Shown here in pieces: positions 7,115-7,164 of a stretch of 7,164 nt of DNA. How positions within the stretch are numbered: position 1 is the stretch's first letter; each line of letters opens with the position of its first letter. The position numbers and the translations under genes were made by a program. Below the pieces are notes generated by a model. It saw nothing but the letters and a program-made list of their open reading frames with translations. It did not search any database and had not been told where the DNA came from. This DNA is from an uncultured Muribaculum sp. (lineage in GTDB: Bacteria > Bacteroidota > Bacteroidia > Bacteroidales > Muribaculaceae): NCBI GenBank assembly GCA_947573015.1, contig CANPDS010000131.1:1-7164 (forward strand). Reading direction: 5' to 3'.

Positions 7115-7164
7115 ATGAAACGTCTGTTGCTTGCCTCATTATCTGTTATTGCAGTAACCTCAGT
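7115..7164 (+). CDS. N-terminus of an exported protein (truncated by window end)
   Basis: Only 16 full codons are visible, MKRLLLASLSVIAVTS, a clear start of a signal peptide (two basic residues, then a hydrophobic run). The frame is open upstream back to 6965 but that part resembles nothing, so the ATG at 7115 is preferred. The gene starts 104 bp after the MG2-type gene, on the same strand, with no convincing terminator between them; the only hairpin seen is a short CATCG/CGATG stem around 7039-7054. Function cannot be inferred. Confidence 0.65.
   Translation, partial: MKRLLLASLSVIAVTS

Overview
The window looks like chromosomal DNA from a gut-type member of the Bacteroidales, with a Muribaculaceae-like flavour. 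The evidence is a base composition near 50% GC, AT-rich leaders without a clear Shine-Dalgarno site, a eukaryote-like CarB C-terminus, and large secreted modular proteins of kinds common in that order (choice-of-anchor J, Fn3, MG2). The taxonomic call is inference from protein style. All supported genes are on the + strand.

Layout: (1) 1-1158 is the 3' third of carB, the carbamoyl-phosphate synthase large subunit, cut by the window edge. (2) 1159-1289 is a short intergenic stretch with a long imperfect hairpin. (3) 1290-5627 encodes a 1445-residue secreted protein: signal peptide, propeller-like N-terminus, two [beta-sandwich + Fn3 + jelly-roll] units, a CARDB-like domain, an Fn3 domain split by an inserted choice-of-anchor J domain, and a C-terminal segment resembling a type IX secretion sorting domain. 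(4) 5657-5690 is a strong intrinsic terminator. (5) 5817-7010 encodes a 397-residue exported MG2-type protein related to the N-terminal half of much longer Bacteroidetes surface proteins. (6) 7115 to the window end is the start of another exported protein, of which only the signal peptide is visible.

How the parts relate: carB is housekeeping (pyrimidine and arginine supply) and has no evident link to its neighbours. The three downstream genes all encode exported products. The large protein is isolated at its 3' side by a terminator. The MG2 protein and the last gene are 104 bp apart with no convincing terminator between them, so they may be co-transcribed.

I saw no CRISPR array, tRNA, rRNA, transposase or phage gene. 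I did not find a clearly new biological system. The most notable points are the CPS1-type allosteric pocket in CarB, the nested and duplicated architecture of the large secreted protein, and the half-length MG2 protein.
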